7,728 bases of DNA, taken from NCBI GenBank assembly GCA_017557715.1, contig JAFYYE010000460.1:1-7728 (forward strand). The letters run 5' to 3'. The DNA comes from Pseudobutyrivibrio sp. (GTDB taxonomy: Bacteria > Bacillota > Clostridia > Lachnospirales > Lachnospiraceae). Positions within the stretch are counted from its first letter, which is position 1; every line of letters begins with the position of its first letter. This document shows, piece by piece, positions 6,666 to 7,728 of the stretch. A program made the position numbers and the translations under genes. Under the pieces are notes generated by a model. It ran no database searches. It was not told the DNA's origin and worked only from the letters and a program-made list of their open reading frames with translations.

Positions 6666-7351
6666 ACTTTGAAGCGGTATCCAACGCCCCATATAGTTTC
6701 GATATATTGAGGCTTTGAAGTGTTCAGTTCAATCTTTTCACGAATCTTATTTACATGAACAGTAACTGTGGAGATATCACCAATTGATTCCTCACCCCAA
6801 AGAGTTTCAAAAAGCTGCTCCTTTGAGAAAATTACGTTAGGATTTTCTGCAAGGAATGCCAGTAAATCAAATTCCTTTGCTGTGAAAATCTTTTCTTCTC
6901 CGTTAATCCAAACACGGCGACCGGCCTTGTCGATTCTAAGACCGCGAATGCTTATTTCATTCTTCTGGATATTTGGAGACTGAACCAATCTCTCGTAGCG
7001 GGCAAGGTGTGCCTTTACGCGGGCAACAAGTTCACTTGGTGAAAATGGCTTTGTGATATAGTCATCTGCCCCAAGACCAAGACCACGAATCTTATCAATC
7101 TCTTCCTTTTTAGCTGTAACCATAAGAATAGGTACATTCTTTACTTCACGAATTCTCTTACAAAGTTCGAACCCATCAATGCCCGGAAGCATCAAGTCCA
7201 AAATGTACATATCATAATTTCCAGCAAGTGCCTTCTGTAAGCCCTTCTCGCCATCCCCTTCTATATCTACCTCGAAGTTTGAAAGCTCCAGGTAATCCTT
7301 TTCAAGCTCAGCAATAGCTTCCTCGTCCTCGATAATAAGTATTCTACTCAC
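6662..7351 (-). CDS. OmpR/PhoB-family two-component response regulator
   Basis: This is a DNA-binding transcription factor activated by phosphorylation, presumably by the kinase encoded just upstream. The 229 residues hold a receiver domain (about 3-118) with acidic residues Glu8 and Asp9, the phosphoacceptor Asp52 in LDLMLPG, the switch Thr79 and Lys101 in the TKPFSP motif. A winged-helix effector domain follows (about 132-229), with FTAKEFDLLAFL, the recognition-helix stretch TVTVHVNKIREKI and the closing IWGVGYRFKV typical of the family. All key residues are intact. The start is GTG, supported by AGAGGAGG 6 nt upstream, and it overlaps the kinase gene by 8 nt. Target genes are unknown; the downstream genes are candidates, and a possible site is the inverted repeat at 6645-6665. 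Confidence 0.95.
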   Translation of the reverse strand: MSRILIIEDEEAIAELEKDYLELSNFEVDIEGDGEKGLQKALAGNYDMYILDLMLPGIDGFELCKRIREVKNVPILMVTAKKEEIDKIRGLGLGADDYITKPFSPSELVARVKAHLARYERLVQSPNIQKNEISIRGLRIDKAGRRVWINGEEKIFTAKEFDLLAFLAENPNVIFSKEQLFETLWGEESIGDISTVTVHVNKIREKIELNTSKPQYIETIWGVGYRFKV

Positions 7352-7728
7352 TGTAAACCTCCTCTAAATATTTACGTATTACAAAGTACATAGTAGTACC
7401 TTCGTTTTCCTTGCTGGTGACCCAAATCTTACCACCGTGATCCTCAACAATTTTCTTAACAATGGAAAGCCCTATGCCGCTTCCTCCTGCTGCAGAATTT
7501 CTGGAAGTATCTGCACGGTAAAATCTATCAAAAACATATGGCAGGTCATGAGTAGCAATACCCTTGCCATTGTCCGCTATTTCAATCTGAACAAAATCTC
7601 CTACATCCTTAATCATAATGCCGATTCTAGATGATACATCTGCACGCATGTATTTAACAGAATTACTTACAATGTTGTGAATGATTCTGCCAAGTTGCTC
7701 TGGGTCAGCAATAATCTGCACATCTGGG
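7344..7728 (-). CDS. Sensor histidine kinase, C-terminal ATPase domain only (5' end outside window)
   Basis: The frame is open from the right edge to a TAG at 7346-7344 and shows the last 128 residues. The ATP-binding domain is complete enough to identify: N box HNIVSNSVKY (visible residues 17-26), G1 box DNGKGI (52-57), F box VFDRFYRAD (65-73) and G2 box GGSGIGLSIVKK (81-92). The kinase would autophosphorylate on a histidine outside the window and pass the phosphate to Asp52 of the response regulator encoded next, which it overlaps by 8 nt. The GTG at 7721 is an internal valine codon, not a start, since the frame continues upstream and the domain would be cut there. The sensor, membrane and dimerisation parts are not visible, so the signal cannot be guessed. 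Confidence 0.93.
   Translation of the reverse strand, partial: PDVQIIADPEQLGRIIHNIVSNSVKYMRADVSSRIGIMIKDVGDFVQIEIADNGKGIATHDLPYVFDRFYRADTSRNSAAGGSGIGLSIVKKIVEDHGGKIWVTSKENEGTTMYFVIRKYLEEVYSE
7358..7365 (-). promoter_or_regulatory. Ribosome binding site deciding the GTG start of the response regulator
   Basis: The minus strand reads AGAGGAGG, a 6-nt spacer, then GTG at 7351-7349. The site lies inside the end of the kinase gene, so the regulator can be translated independently of the kinase stop. Confidence 0.85.

Noticed and set aside
7344..7721. The kinase fragment as a complete 125-residue gene starting at GTG 7721
   Set aside because: The frame stays open to the window edge, and that start would cut off the beginning of the ATPase domain and the whole dimerisation domain.

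Overview
The window looks like chromosomal DNA of a low-to-moderate-GC Gram-positive bacterium, most likely a member of the Clostridia and plausibly Lachnospiraceae (Butyrivibrio, Pseudobutyrivibrio or Roseburia relatives). This is an inference. It rests on the short, zinc-domain type of prolyl-tRNA synthetase, the CCA enzyme fused to an HD domain, a PEGA-type lipoprotein of a kind I associate with that family, strong GGAGG-like ribosome binding sites with GTG and TTG starts, and a U-rich intrinsic terminator. All seven genes lie on the minus strand, so transcription runs from high to low coordinates. I see no rRNA, tRNA, CRISPR array, insertion sequence or phage gene, and no gene-free stretch over 300 bases.

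Unit 1 (7728 down to about 3601) reads in order: the C-terminal ATPase part of a sensor histidine kinase (5' end outside the window), an OmpR/PhoB-type response regulator overlapping it by 8 nt, an RluA-family RNA pseudouridine synthase after a 37-nt gap, and, 22 nt further on, a 760-residue 7TM-PAS-GGDEF-EAL protein. In that last protein the GGDEF site is destroyed and the EAL site is complete, so it should be a membrane-bound cyclic-di-GMP phosphodiesterase. A clear intrinsic terminator closes the unit.

Unit 2 (about 3619 down to 1 and beyond) starts from a probable sigma-70-type promoter whose -35 box sits inside the 3' arm of that terminator. It reads prolyl-tRNA synthetase (proS), then CCA-adding tRNA nucleotidyltransferase after 1 nt, then a secreted lipoprotein with a PEGA-like C-terminal region after 4 nt; the lipoprotein runs off the left edge. 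The first two genes serve tRNA charging and tRNA 3'-end maturation and repair. The lipoprotein has no evident functional link to them.

Most of the window is ordinary housekeeping and signalling. The points most worth checking are the phosphodiesterase with a dead cyclase domain as the last gene of a two-component operon, a perfect 7-bp inverted repeat across the response regulator stop codon just before the pseudouridine synthase ribosome binding site, an AUGUAA start-stop element at that same site, and the overlap of terminator and promoter between the two units. I found no convincing sign of a wholly new system.
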